Notes under the pieces: generated by a model
Seen by the model: only the letters and a program-made list of their open reading frames with translations
The model's database searches: none
Told to the model about the DNA's origin: nothing
Translations under genes and position numbers: made by a program
Part shown: one piece after another, positions 42,804 through 54,864 of the stretch
How the letters are laid out: each line of letters opens with the position of its first letter
Position numbering within the stretch: the stretch's first letter is position 1
DNA from: Massospora cicadina
Taxonomy: Eukaryota; Entomophthoromycota; Entomophthoromycetes; Entomophthorales; Entomophthoraceae
Length of the DNA stretch: 64,000 bases
Reading direction: 5' to 3'
Assembly (NCBI GenBank): GCA_022478985.1
Contig: JAKSZP010014458.1
Span: 124,001-188,000 of the forward strand

Positions 42804-45540
42804 TCTTTGTTCCCAAAACTTAGTATTTAAGCCTCTCAATGGACCTTAGATGCTTCAAAATCTAACTGCTGGGGTTTATCCTCTCTTTCTACTTAGTAAG
42901 TTCTGAATGATGAGTGGGACGCAATACCCAAGTATAAAGAAATACAGATTATGTTGCTAATCTGGCATAAAAATAGATCAGAAACTGTGTACATATGAAT
43001 ATGTCATAGCTATAATTTTTAAAATAATCTCTTGGAAAGACACAAATAAAAATTTGAATTAAACGGGTAACAACGAATAAGCACTGAGGTATCTAGTGAA
43101 GATGGTCTAGCAGTTTAATATATAAGGTATGATTTTTATTGGGGGGATAATCTTAATCCGCTTAATTAAGCAAGAGCAGATAGTGTTTAATAAGGAACCA
43201 GTTTGGACAGTAGTCAGAAACCTCAACTCTTTTAAAAGCTATCTCTAACAAGTGACATTGGAAACAATTTGAGGGTTTAGACAGATTGCATTATATAATA
43301 GGCTTGTTGAGGGAGCAAGAGGTATATCCAAAGCAGAATAAGATGAATTGATAACTTTGTTTCCAAAATTAGTGTCAGTGATGTTGAGTCCATCATTATC
43401 ATATATAACAAAGAACTTAGCCTTTGAAGGGTTATAATTAGATTGTTAAAGGTGTAGGTTTGTTAGCTTAGGGAGCCTCGCACCCTAGGCTGACGGCTCT
43501 TTTCCATCACCATCAGATTTCTTCCAGCGACGACTCTCTTGGTGATTGAAGAACCCACAATAAGAGAAGTGATCACTTATGGATTGAGACTTCAGGTTTT
43601 TCCCCACAGAATGGATATGAGGTCTCATTCCTTTATTAAATGAGGTATGCTGCATCTCCAGTTTGGTAGTTTTATATTATCTTCCTTGATTTTAAGGATC
43701 TATTTGAGAAGTTTCTAGACCTCTTGAAAGTGGAGCATGAGATGTTAGTAAGAAGAGAGAAAGTGGATTAGAGTGGCTATGGCATTGTCTAGGGTAAATT
43801 TCACTTGAGACTAATACCTGAGGCGTCATAATTAAATGGTTAAAAAAGTCAGTATATGATTCACCCTTCTTTAGTGAATCCGCATGAAGATCTTTTGAAT
43901 TAGACAGGTTCAAATATATAGCTAATTTTTCTAATAAGAGAGGCTTTCACTTGATCCCATGAAGTAAATTGCTTAAAGTAGGGCATCGTTTATTTACCAA
44001 GCACTACTTTTATGACAGGTCTAGATGTGTTGAACTTGTCTGTCAGTGGCTAGCTCTATAACTCCTCCATCACAAATAGGAAGGTTTGGATATTCTCCAT
44101 AACAGTAATTTACGTCTCCATAAAGTAAGTGACAAAGGAGTTGCTATGTTCATAAAAAATGTATATCTGGTGTTGATGTTCTCCCATTATTTGAAGGTTC
44201 AGTTTCTAGAAGATTGGTCAACTGGCTTGATAAATTGTTGTTAAAGTAATTAAGGTCATATTAAGTATTTTCACCCCAGGAATTTCACATAAGTAGTGGC
44301 CTAAAAGATGATAGTCTGATGAATTTTTAAGGTTATTGTACCCTTGTTGGCAAGTTTATGCAATATATCCTTTAGCTAATTTCCAAATTAGGAGTCAAGA
44401 GGTAAGTTGATTAATCTTAGAATCCAAGGTAGAATGATAGATTGTTTTCTAGTTCATATCCAAATACATTTGCTATATAATGGCTACTTTATCATGAAGA
44501 GCAGCTAAGGGTAAGTCAGCATCAGTATAGTTTTCTTCAATATCCATCCAACTCCAACGAGATACCCCACTCAATTGTCATTCCAAGTTCTGAAGTTAGG
44601 CTACATGGTCCTCAACTCATGTTGGTTCAATCTGCGGAGGGTCCCTGGGAGTTCCTGAGGGCCTTTTGGGACTTGACGCCTTTTAAGGCCAGTGGGTCCA
44701 GGGTGTTCTTAAACGCGCACTTCAGAAGCAGGTTAGGCATTGGCTCTTTCCTTGAGCTTTTGTTTTCAACTGATTAACTTTGATCTTAGACTCATAGGTT
44801 TGCTGTTATTCATTAAACTAAGTCAAAAATTTAGCCGTAGTTTGCTTAATTCATGTAGGGTTAATGAGGCATTAGCAATCGCTGGTTAATGTTGCTGAAA
44901 AGGTATCACCCAAAACCGATATTAATTCAAAAACATAACTTTGCAACTCACTGATTTCTCTATGATTGTCCATAATAACATCTCAATTGTCCCAAATAAA
45001 ATTGGAATCATTTTTTATAGTACAAAGAATCAGTAATAAAGCCGTTGGGTAAGACTAAATTATCTTTAGATCTCCATATAAAGCAATCCCAAAAGTAACA
45101 ATTGATGGTAGAGGGCAGGGTTGAAAAGCAGGAAAGGTATGATTTAATTCAGGTAAACCCCTACTGCTGTACATAAGAAAGCAGCAGTAGTATATAGTAC
45201 ATTAGCTCATAAGTAAATCAGGTAACTGGCTGCAATTAGATCGTCCTGTAAGCTGTAGAGTTCTTTAAACTATTGCTTCCACAATTTTGGATACTTCAGC
45301 TGATTAAACTAGTAGGTCGCATTTGTCAGGGGCCAGAAGTTCAAATATAATTGGTGCTATAGATTATAAAGTCTCTCATATCCTTTTAAACAGGTATTTC
45401 GTGCTGGTTGGAGTGGACCCATCTTGTCACACTCATGTTTTCCTCCATCTTGGGAATGTTGTCTCCGCTGGAAATAACTATTATTGATAATGTACATTCT
45501 CACCTGGAAGCTCTGGCAAGTACCTGGCAAAGAGCACCAA
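42804..45540 (-). pseudogene. Gag region of element E with zinc-knuckle remnant
   Basis: At 43562-43527 the minus strand reads YCGFFNHQESRR, a CCHC knuckle with the first and last Cys replaced. Further upstream (about 43955-43860) SWDQVKASLIRKISYI and, in the open stretch 43913-43692, LKKGESYTDFFNHLI resemble the capsid wording of Ty3 Gag (W-x-x-F/V-K-x-x-L and LKQGxxSVxxY). The rest, AT-rich with many stops, shows no motif. A GC-rich palindromic pocket sits at 44634-44725. Confidence 0.5.
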
Positions 45541-45992
45541 TACTTTAGGTTACTAGAGTTTGTTGACCAGTTCCTCTAATAAAAACGAAGATTAATCATA
45601 TTAGCATCAGCGGCTTCCTAGTAGGATTATTCGTCACTTGGTAAAATGCACTTTAGCTATAAACTAAACCAGACAAGATAAAGTAGAGCATACTTAATTG
45701 CTTAAATGAGAGAAATTGTCTATAGTCTTCAATAAGAAACTTCTCCATTAAAAAAAGGCCCTTCTATTAGTAAAATCATTCTTTCTACTAAAGGGAGCAA
45801 GGTAGTTAATTCATGATTACGTGGACCTTATGTACTCAAGGAGGTAGTTTTGTATTTTAATAACCCCTTTTTTCATTGAAGATTAAGGTCTGATCAATGG
45901 ATTATTTGAGTGGTGATTTCTGCTTATTGATTGTCAAAACTTCAGAGGTTCAGTTCTTACCTGAACTGATTGAGACTTGGTCTTTTCTGACA
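45541..45992 (-). repeat. 5' LTR of element E
   Basis: Minus strand starts TGTCAGAAAAGACC and aligns with 24095-23650. Directly downstream lies TTGGTGCTCTTTGCC (45540-45526), a leader string shared with element H and a candidate primer-binding site. Confidence 0.75.
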
Positions 45993-45997
45993 GGGTC
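45993..45997. repeat. TSD of element E (5' side)
   Basis: GGGTC, against GGGTT at 23645-23649. Confidence 0.5.
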
Positions 45998-46623
45998 ATA
46001 TTTTTGGTAAATTAGGCGCCAGGGTTTTTCGCTAAGCCCCAAATGCCATTTTCTTAATGGGTTGTTGTTTTAGCCATATTATCAGGAAGGACTTGAATTG
46101 GTGGTATGGTCAAGTTCATAAGGTTCTCCTTCTGCTGGCGCTCATCAACAGTTACTAAGCTGTCTTTAATGGGGGGCAAAATGTTGGGCCTCATTGGATT
46201 GAAAAGCTAATCAAATCACTTCATAGTTCAGCCAATTGAAAGGAGGGCATATACCTCAGTTTCACCTTCATAATAGCATATATCGATGATATTTCAACAC
46301 TATTTAAATGACAACATCCCGTTAAAAACCTAGTGGTAGTGGCCAAAGCATTGAAAAAGAATATTTCACAAAGCCATCTAAGTTTGACTTTTACAAGGAT
46401 GAAAATAAATTCCTCTGAAACCTTGTACTAAATAATGGACATACTATTTGCTCTATCTAAAGTTAAAGCAATACAATATTAGTTTAACCTTATATTGCAC
46501 AAAACTTTTCAGCTTCCTAGGTTTGATTACCATAATACATCGTTTCCTTAAAAATTTATAAACTAGCATCACTCTTACACACTCTAAATGGCAAAAACGC
46601 GCTAATAATATGAGCCCTCAAGG
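45998..46623 (+). pseudogene. Reverse transcriptase of Ty3 element G (5' part missing)
   Basis: The plus strand reads GGMVKFIRFSFCWRSST near 46100-46155 (the G-x-FxFxRxPFG region), then FIIAYIDDISTLFK at about 46268-46310 with an intact YxDD motif. KVKAIQY and LPRFDYHNTSFP-stop-KFI follow near 46460-46565 (connection region). It ends at the TSD of LINE-5, where the reading EPSRIK continues across LINE-5 as KLFEAIK. No upstream part of G was found: left of element E the sequence looks like LINE-1. Confidence 0.7.
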
Positions 46624-46634
46624 ATAAAGCTTTT
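46624..46634. repeat. Left TSD of LINE-5
   Basis: ATAAAGCTTTT, matching AATAAGCTTTT (51931-51941) with a one-base indel. Confidence 0.7.
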
Positions 46635-46899
46635 CTTTCCCGTAACAATAACATTTATTACTATGATTCTTTTAGAACAGAAATTTTTGATAATTGCACA
46701 GGTGAGACGGGCGATTTCTACAAATCCCAATTAAGCTTGGCGAGAGCTGTATCAGGCAATGGACAAATTGGTGCGCCAAAGGGCAAAAATGCCCTGGAGG
46801 GGGACTGGGAACCAATGACGCCATAAAACAAAACTCAAACACCATCTGGTCCTGTGGAGGTTACTTAAAAACAAAATCAATATATGGAAATATAGTATT

Positions 46900-48180
46900 C
46901 CCAGATCCTATCAAGGTTGAGCAGGACTCCAACTTATCCTAGAAAACAAGTCCTCAACTCTGTGGGAGAAGGTGGGAGAGGCACAGGTCTCCCTTTTTCC
47001 CACATGCAGTGTACGTTACCATCCATACCATCCACCGCTACTAGATCAATATAAGTTTTGAAACTGAAGAAGATGCAGACGCCACCACAAAAGTCTGCAT
47101 CAAAATTTCTCTCCCTGAGAGCAAACGAATCTTGCACACTGTGCACACCAGATGGAACAAAGTGAAAACTTTTTCATCTCCTTCAACTCGCTCCCTACCA
47201 ACCTTCCCCACAAGCTAATTGAGGAGGAGCTCCAATTTGGACTCCAAAGTTGCGGAGAAATAAAGCAACTCGAATTACAATGATTTCACCTGATGCCAAA
47301 CTTGTGCGCAGGAAAGGCAATTTCTGTGATCAACCCAGTACCTGATGTGGCCGTGGACCTCACAAAAATCCCACTCACAGCAGTGCTTCACATCCCATAT
47401 GGGAAAGAGTCAAAGCCATTCTTCGTCACCCCAGAACGAGCACTGCCTATCTGCAACCACTGCACCACATAGGGGCACAAAGAACATGCATGACCCGTGA
47501 AGGAGGACATCTTGGCCCCAGAGTTCTGTGATGACGCCATGGACGAAGATGAAGAAACCTTTGGCAAAAATGATTGATGCCAACCACTCCTTCCTCTAAG
47601 GAGAGGATGGGTACTACATACTTATAGACCCAGTAATACCCAAACTACACAAACAGGTATAGAACGCCTGCAAGTGGGAAGCAGCCAAGGCTACAGCACT
47701 CGCAGTCTCCTCCATTGACCCTGACCAAATCCAAGAGGACATAGAGGAAATTAACTGAGCCAACCAATTAGAATAAAATGCCCAAACTGAGGAGGCCATG
47801 GAGGAAATTAATTGAGCCACCCAATCAGAGCAGAATGCTCATGCTGGAAGTTTTCTCAACAATTTGACTGAAATACCACGTGATATCAAACAAATGAGCT
47901 TACCAGAACAATTTAACTTCACTATGAGCAGAAATGAGGGACCCAAATCTTCAAAGTCAAACCCCAAAACCACAGAATATAATCAGCGCACTGCAACAAA
48001 TCACAAAAAGCCACAAGCGGAAAACCTACCGCAAACTCTAATAACTGTAAGACCTGCACAAAATTGACACAACGTAAGGAATCAGATAGCAACTCATAGT
48101 GGACTGTCCCAATGAGATGGAGCAATTTCAAGGCAATGAATGGCGGGTTAGTGCTGGATGGCCCGCCCAACCGCTCCTGA
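46900..48180 (+). pseudogene. LINE-5 ORF1: RRM-like domain plus CCHC knuckle
   Basis: FETEEDADATTKV near 47059 matches FETTEEANEAAKV of LINE-2, followed by HTVHTRWNKV, SLPTNLPHKLIEEELQFGL and GKAISVI in shifting frames. The zinc knuckle at 47452-47493 reads CNHCTT-stop-GHKEHA-stop; the last Cys is a TGA. An acidic tail (DPDQIQEDIEEIN, repeated as EEAMEEIN) leads to NRS-TGA at 48178-48180. The short EEIN duplication (about 47735-47815) is specific to this copy. Confidence 0.7.
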
Positions 48181-48213
48181 GGCGCCGCGGACGCCTCAGT
48201 GTCAATAAAGGTG
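48177..48213 (+). promoter_or_regulatory. ORF1 stop / ORF2 start junction with perfect inverted repeat (LINE-5)
   Basis: CTGAGGCG (48177-48184) pairs perfectly with CGCCTCAG (48192-48199); the ORF1 stop TGA is in the left arm. The ORF2 start, here GTG in place of ATG, is at 48211, 33 nt from the stop and in the same frame. Confidence 0.65.
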
Positions 48214-51200
48214 CTATACATCGGTGGAGCCAGGGCTCAAGCATCCCAAGCCAAAAATCTGGACTTCCTGTAAAAACCCCCTGTAGAAATCTTGGCCATC
48301 CAAGTAACCCACTGTCTACAAGGGGAAGAGGGATCCTGGTCAGCCAGGGTCTCACTATCCCAATCAGTATGGACGTCCCACTGTGGGGTGGTCATCTAAT
48401 ATAACAAAAAGTTAAAAATTACCAACTCCTCTTCATATCTGCACAGCCACATCCTGGCAGTAACGATCACAAACTAAGAGGACACAATTTTGATAGCATG
48501 TATCTATGTACCATGCACCGCAGCTGAGAGGAGACAATTCCTTGAAACCATCCCAACATTCAACCTCCCACCAGGTATCATCCTGTTGGGTGATTTCAAC
48601 TGCTGGGATAGCCCAAACATGAACTGATGGCATAACCACATGTGTACCCACCAGGGCACATTGAGTTCCATGCAATGAAGGCATCCCTTAGCCTATAGAA
48701 TACCCTCTCCATGGATCACCACTCCTTCCCCACATGACCCGCCCCAACATATGTGAGGGAACACTCATATTAATGAGCCGCATCAACTACATCCTAACAC
48801 TGAAAAACCACTATTTGGACATCTCCAACCTTACAGCAAAAAAGATCAATTTCTTCAACCACTGAATCATTTTGGTGCAACTTTCTTCAACCTGAACTCA
48901 CACACAGGCGTCAACCTGGAGGAAGCTATACCCAGAAAACATAAAATTGCCCGAAAAATCTGACTGGGTTTAACATGAGGCCACAAATTTAGTATTTGCA
49001 ACCCCATTCATATCAGATCCCATCAAAATCTGGGCAAAATTCAAAACTAAACTAATAAATAAGACTTGGCATCTCGCCTCACATATGTAACCACTGACAC
49101 AGCCACAAACAGGCGCACATTGGCAGAACTGGAACACCTCAAGCTCAACACCCAAAGTCCAGCTATCGCCCCAACTGGGGGCACAAATGGGCGGAAATAT
49201 CCGCCCGCCTAAACGCCCTCATCTACAAACACCAGCACAGAATCAAAGTATTGAGAGAAAGTTAAGTTCATAAAAGAAAGCAAAAACATTTTGACATATT
49301 TCTTCCACATTTTCCACTCCTGAGGTAACCAGCCCAAATGCACACAGGTCCACAAAGATGAAAGCACTGTGGCAACTGACCCAGCGGAGGTCAAAGCGGA
49401 AGTACATCATTACTACACCAAACTATATCGTGACACCCCAACCAACCCCCAAAAAATGAAAAATTATACACACCGCTGGAATACAAAGTGCACCAACTGG
49501 ACTATAAACTCATGAATCTAATAACCAGGAGGAGCTTTGGGACACAGTCTGCGGTGCATCACATAGGAAATGCCCAGGCCTGATGGGATACACTATGAAT
49601 TTTACAAAAAATACTTCAAGAAAATCGCCCCCCTCCTCTTAGCATCAATGAATTAGCGCCTTCTAGAGACACGCCTCCTTCCTGGTTGCCAGGACTCCTA
49701 TATCATAACCCTGTTTAAAAAGGGCGACAAACTGTACCTGGCCAATTGACGCCCATTTGCACTCTCAAACACTGATACAAAACTACTTACAAAAATTTTA
49801 GCAACCATATTAGGCACAATAGCCTCTAAAGTACTGTCGCCCAATCAATTCAGATTCACACCAGGACGCTCAATGTGTACCAATATACACTCAGTTGCCA
49901 ACATATGTAAGTCCAAAGCAACTGGAGCCCTGGTATTTCTAAACCAGGAGAAGGCATATGACCGAGTTAGCTGGCCAGACCTGAAGGAATGACTAAGCGC
50001 CTTCAAACTCCCACCCAGGTTCATAAACTGGGCGATGCTCCTCATAGAATCCGCATCCATGGATGTATGCAGCCCTGTTTTTTAACTAAAAAGATCACAC
50101 CACGCAGAGGGCTCAAACAAGGGGAACCCCTCAGACCACTGCTGTATAACTTTAGCTTTGATCCACTCCTTCACGTCGCTGGTTCTTGCCTCATGGGTAT
50201 AACTGCACAAGGCCAGTCCTCAGCCAAAATACTAGCCTTTTGGATGACTGTGTGAAAGGTATAGCTAGCAACAAAGATGTCTGACAGCTGAGACGCATCC
50301 TAGAGAAATATTCCATTGTGAGCAACGCATCATTCAACAAAAGGAAAACTGAAATAATCCTCCTAGGAAAGTACATTAACAATTGGGCCATAACAACCAA
50401 ATCCCACAACACCTCACGAAGGAACAACCCACTCATCCTACCCTTTGTATCATCTCCTACAGACAACCATGTCTGCCACCTTGGGATATGGCTGGAAGCA
50501 GGGGGGTTTGCCAATGAGATAATTGAGAACAATATAATACAGTGGGTATCCAACCGCATCACCTCCCTCAGAGAAAGATCCCCCAGGACTAATGGGGCGA
50601 GTAACAGTTGCCAACTCACTCATCCTCCAGATGCTGCGGTTCCCTGCACATGCAATCTCCTTCTCGCCTAAATTCATATCCTCAAACCGTGCACTTATCC
50701 AAGGATGGTTTTGACCTGGATCCTGGCCACCTGTACGGGTGGAAACACTCTTCAGCTCACGCTCCAGCGGAGACATGAGCCTAATAGACTTTGAGGTCCA
50801 TGCCAAACGTATATTGGGTACCTGGATAAAGGAAATCCTAGCCCCAAGACTTCCCACAACGACACTGGTCTAGAGCAGCAAGGGCCAACTTTTCACAGGC
50901 GCTCAAAATATCCAACCCACACAACCCATCCAGCCTCCTCTCACCCTTGTAAATCACCCTAACGCAGCAGGCTCACATGGAACCCCCTCACTTTAAACGC
51001 CTCCTCAGCACAATTTGGCACATGGGGTGGACTGTCAGTGTCACAGGCACTAGTTATGGAAGGAGAAGGCCCAGCGCTCACTTGATGCTAAGGAAACGAG
51101 AGGACCATAACCAGAGGGACACACACGATGTGGCCCCTTTCATTGCAAGAATCTACTACCTAGATGCTTTAGACATCCCATACGATCTCTCAACACAGAA

Positions 51201-51751
51201 GGCAATATGAAGGGTAACTCATCATCCACTCCTTCAGCCAATGGTAAAAGCTAGGACCTGGCGTTGCCTCAGAAGAACCTAAAGAACAACAGATTGCAAC
51301 AACTCTCCCCATGCAACGCGAACAGTATGTGGAAGGGATGGCGCCCTGCATCTCCACATAGAAGCATGACACCCATCTAGAGCCATATGGCGGGAAGTTG
51401 CGCGTCTGCTAAGAACCCAAAATGACCAGGAGCTGTCAATCTCCAGAAGCCTCATCGCACTCCAACTTGAGTCTCCAATACCACCCACACTTTGTTCCAT
51501 GATAATCGCCATTGCAATGTGGACAATCCACACCTCTAGCAATTGATGCCTTCTAGGGAACCATGCCCACCATCCGTGGGACAGGCAGCAGATTTCACAT
51601 ACACCTACTGGAACACTTTCAAACCTGGATTTTTGGATACTTGAGGCTGAAGCAACAACAACTTGTTGAATCATGGTTCCCAGTCTGGTTTCTGCGTACA
51701 GACCTATTCCTCCACACCTTCTCCATATTAGGGGAATCCCCTTCAAAGTAA
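48211..51751 (+). pseudogene. LINE-5 ORF2: endonuclease and reverse transcriptase
   Basis: The endonuclease start reads VLYIGGARAQASQAKNL and ILAIQVTHCLQGEE (the motif Glu is changed, QETH to QVTH), with LMSRINYILTL near 48775. RT: KCPGPDGIHYEFYKKYF near 49570, LFKKGDKLYLAN near 49710, FTPGRSM near 49855, ALVFLNQEKAYDRVSW near 49930 (motif A with Asp kept), PRRGLKQGEPLRPLLYNF near 50102, and a frameshifted FxDD near 50240. KTEIILLGKY follows at about 50348. A CCHC-type finger remnant (C..LHLHIEA-stop) lies near 51323-51372 and the C-terminal block LEHFQTWIFGYLRLK in the open stretch 51563-51751, which ends ORF2. Confidence 0.85.
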
Positions 51752-51931
51752 GGCATTCAACCTCATATTTCTGGTGGTACCAGCTGGCAGCGGGGTAGCT
51801 CGTCTACTTTGGGGTTCCTAAATCTCGCTTACTTCACCTCCCACTATCCCATTACATATATCAGTATTTTACATCCTCTGGTCGTCTTATCTCGATTAAA
51901 TAAAATATAAAATATGAACCTTCAAATACCA

Positions 51932-51941
51932 ATAAGCTTTT
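51932..51941. repeat. Right TSD of LINE-5
   Basis: ATAAGCTTTT-type site following the A-rich LINE-5 tail; partner of 46624-46634. Confidence 0.7.
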
Positions 51942-52426
51942 GAGGCAATTAAACGGATTTTCACCACTGCCCCTATCAAGTGCCATGCTGATGAAGATAG
52001 AAAGTTCTCTTATAGCTTGCGGCATCATGATTTTAGTTGTACGTGATGTGTCATTGCAGAAGTATGAGGGTCGTGAGCACTTGATGTCTTACTTCTCATG
52101 GAGTATTAACATGATGGAGAATACTGGGCTTTATATGACAGTAGTTGGTGATAATTGTTTGGTAAGTTATGCACAGGTTTATCTCTTGCAAGGAGTTTTG
52201 AACACTGGGACCGTGAAGGTCGACCAAAAACCCTTATATATTATTTAAAAGTTGGCTCATAGGCAGACAAGAAAAATTGAAGCCTATAAAAGTTTCAGGT
52301 TTAGATATTTAAATTATTCACTTCACTAAAGCCTTGGTAAATATTAGATTTGTACTCCCCTCATGATTCCTGAGCCAATAGAAGACTCAGAGACTGCAAT
52401 AGTGATCCCAGATGAGCAAAAATAGA
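51942..52426 (+). pseudogene. RNase H of element G
   Basis: One frame gives FEAIKRIFTTAPIKCHADED from 51940; another gives MSYFSWSINMMENTGLYMTVVGDNCLVSYAQ within the 102-codon open stretch 51940-52248, matching YFSRxLxxxExNYxVxxxECLAxVYAxxxL. It continues as LQGVLNTGTVKVDQKPL (substrate loop, xxHxPL). G is interrupted again at 52432 by element H and resumes at 58118. Confidence 0.7.
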
Positions 52427-52431
52427 GAGGC
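52427..52431. repeat. TSD of element H (3' side)
   Basis: GAGGC, against GAGGT at 58118-58122 (one C/T change). Confidence 0.55.
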
Positions 52432-52862
52432 TGATGGATTAGGGTAAGTTTCCTATTTTCCAGTAAATAGTTTAGGTCTTCTAAAAGCCCATTTTTGTGG
52501 TTTTTTATATTTAGTTTAATAACTTTAAGTAGAAAACTCCTTGATTGATGTTATTCTTGATATGTGCTATATATTACAAAAAACTAAATATAGGAGAAAA
52601 AATTCAATCAATTTTATTTTACAAGCTCAAAATTTAGAAGAAAACAGGTATTAAATTATGGGGAAATTCTTAGGTCATCAAAGCCAAAATCTAAAATGAT
52701 TCGCTCTTTGCATTTTATGCAATATTATGGTACTTTATTTAATAATATCTGATTATTTGTATAGGGAAGATTCAAGTAAGTTGTTTTAACTAATTTAGAT
52801 AAAGTTTTATATACCGCCATCAGAGATGATCATATTTTTCAGATGGGGCTGGCATCCTGACA
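52432..52862 (-). repeat. 3' LTR of element H
   Basis: Aligns with 57681-58117: CTCCTTGATTGAT/CTCCTTAGTTGAT, TGATTCGCTCTTTG/TGATTCGCGCTTTG and the CATCAGAGA block. The minus strand starts TGTCAGGATG after AAAGAGAGCAT, a short polypurine tract, and ends CCATCA. Confidence 0.8.
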
Positions 52863-53199
52863 ATGCTCTCTTTAAATTCTTATCTTAGAGGGGTAAAGGG
52901 TCATAAATATCAACTATGTACTTAGCTTCCCACAATTACCTGAGCAACATTGATAATAAAATAAGTCTTTTCCATTTTATAAATGACCTTGTAGGGTCCT
53001 GACCAATTTGAATCCAATGCGTAGTCAATTCTACATGGACAGTAATAGTAAAAAAAGGCCAAATTTTTAAGGCTGGAAGGTATGAAAGGGGAAATGTTTA
53101 CCCTTAAACTGACTTTTTCTCTCTAGAGGTGGTAGAAGACAAATTTTCTGATGACAGATCTTGAATCTGAATGACTTCATTAGTGATAGATCTCATAGT

Positions 53200-53760
53200 A
53201 CCTTCAGGGGCTTTAGGGAGGATTGATCTAACTAAAATGGTACTTTAGAAGGCACTTAGGAATCCTAATATAAGTATTAGAAGGAAGAGATTATAATTCT
53301 CCAATGGTGATTAATTTGGTAGGAAAAAGTACTAGTAAGTATTGTGGCTAATGTAGAGGGTCAAACAAGGCCATTTTTAAGGATTTGTGTTAATGTATAT
53401 TTTATTTGCTCTATCATATTATTGGTTGCATGATGGTAAGGGGTGTAAAACACTTTAGTGGACCATATTAATTTGATTGATTCTTGTACCAGCTTTGGCT
53501 AAAAAATCTTGTCCATTGTAAGAAATTATTAATCTAGACACCCATGTTGGGCGATAATATAGCTAAATAATAATGAAGCGGTAGCTTTTGCCAAAGCTGA
53601 TGAGATAGATATGGCTTCATTACGCTTTATTATTTAATCAACGTCCATTAAAGGAATCAATGGAAATTTGATACTTGAGGTATATGGTCCAAAACATCAA
53701 TACTAACTGTATAGAAAAGGTTCACATTGAGAAAACTCTGGATGTTGGGGTTGAGGGGTA
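53200..53760 (-). pseudogene. Integrase core remnant of element H
   Basis: Minus-strand fragments: VSIDVLDHIP near 53715 (first Asp region), then AQHGCLD, FLTMDKIF, ESIKLIWSTKVFYTPYHHATNNMIEQIKYTL at about 53535-53400. The TPYHxxTNxxxE block keeps its Glu. Spacing matches a Ty3 integrase core. Stops are present between the blocks. Confidence 0.7.
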
Positions 53761-54864
53761 TTGTTAGCTATACTTTTGCATACCATATGAGACTCCAATG
53801 CATTAAAAATTGAGGAGAGCATCCCTCTCCAGTAGCACTTGGTTTTGAGACATTAATGGGTCTTTTCAAATTCCACCATGGCTGACTTGCAGATATATTT
53901 CTAAGATAATATCTGTACATTTAGAAGGAGTATACAGGGTAACCATTAAGATAATTATAGTAGAAGAGGGTATCATACCAAATTTAAGTTTTTGCCAACC
54001 TTTCATATAAATCTGTATGGATTGTGAGGGACTCATCTTGCCACATAAGAGGTTTTCTCAGAGGATAATAGAGTTGACTTTTCTGAGGTTTACTTAGGGG
54101 TTAGAATCGGTAATTTAGAAAAACATTCTGCACTTTGATGAATTGGCCCTAGCGAAAGATGAAAAGATTGTACTTATAGTTTTAGGCCCATTGAGACAAA
54201 CGCCTATCAGGATCCTTCATAAGCTGGAGCCATCTCAAAAAACTATGATTAGTAATTACATTGAAGTCGGACCATATAAATAGTGCCAGAAAAGCTCAGT
54301 AGCCATTAAATCTTCAGGGATTTTCTTCTGTTATAATATAGTTGCGTTCAATTTAGTTAAAGTTTTGCTGTAGTAAACAGTGGGATTATACTTTAAATTT
54401 TCTTTGCGTTAGGATAATATAGCTCTTTTAGAAATTTAACTAGCATCAAAAAAAGAAAAATAGTTTGTCAAAGTTGGGTTGTATAAGGTCAGGAAAGCGA
54501 ATAAAAGCTACATGTAATAGATCTAAGCACTATTGCTGCTCTTCTCCCCAATGAAAAAGTTTCACTTTATAATAAATAAACTGATTTTTGGATGTATCTA
54601 CAAAATAAAAATAAATTGGTGATTACTGAATACCCTAGAAAAACTTGCACATCTAAAAGGGACTAAGCGGTGACATTTTGAGATGACTGCAACTTTGTCA
54701 ACCAATGGTTATATCCTTCTTGACTTACTTACGTCCCAGTATCTATTTCATTATGAAAGAGAAACATTTTGAGAGCATTAATTAAAGCGAGGTTTTCCCT
54801 GGTCACTGGAAGATCTCTACAAGGTGAGCTATGTGAGAAGTGAAAGGTCACAAAAATGGTTATG

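Larger units (their letters stand above)
23650..45992 (-). mobile_element. Ty3/gypsy element E, host of D and F
   Basis: A minus-strand Ty3 element whose two short LTRs (about 450 bp) now lie 21 kb apart. Its own parts: gag 45540-42804, protease to linker at 42804/39900, RT 39424-38640, RNase H 38640-38378 and 25532-25380, integrase 25130-24540. The interruptions are element D (25538-38372, exact 5-bp TSD) in RNase H and insert F (39914-42790, 13-bp TSD) in the protease region. At both interruptions the flanks read into each other in protein terms. LTR homology is strong around the CTAGTAGGATTATTC block. Confidence 0.85.
46635..51931 (+). mobile_element. LINE-5: full-length LINE, RRM/CCHC family copy 3
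   Basis: A plus-strand LINE of about 5297 bp inserted into the RNase H start of element G. Its 5' start (CTTTCCCGTAACAATAAC) aligns with LINE-2 and LINE-4. The 3' end has TTAAATAAAATATAAAATATG. The duplicated AAGCTTTT lies in the A/KLFEAIK codons of RNase H, so the host reading frame makes sense once the LINE is removed. Confidence 0.88.
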
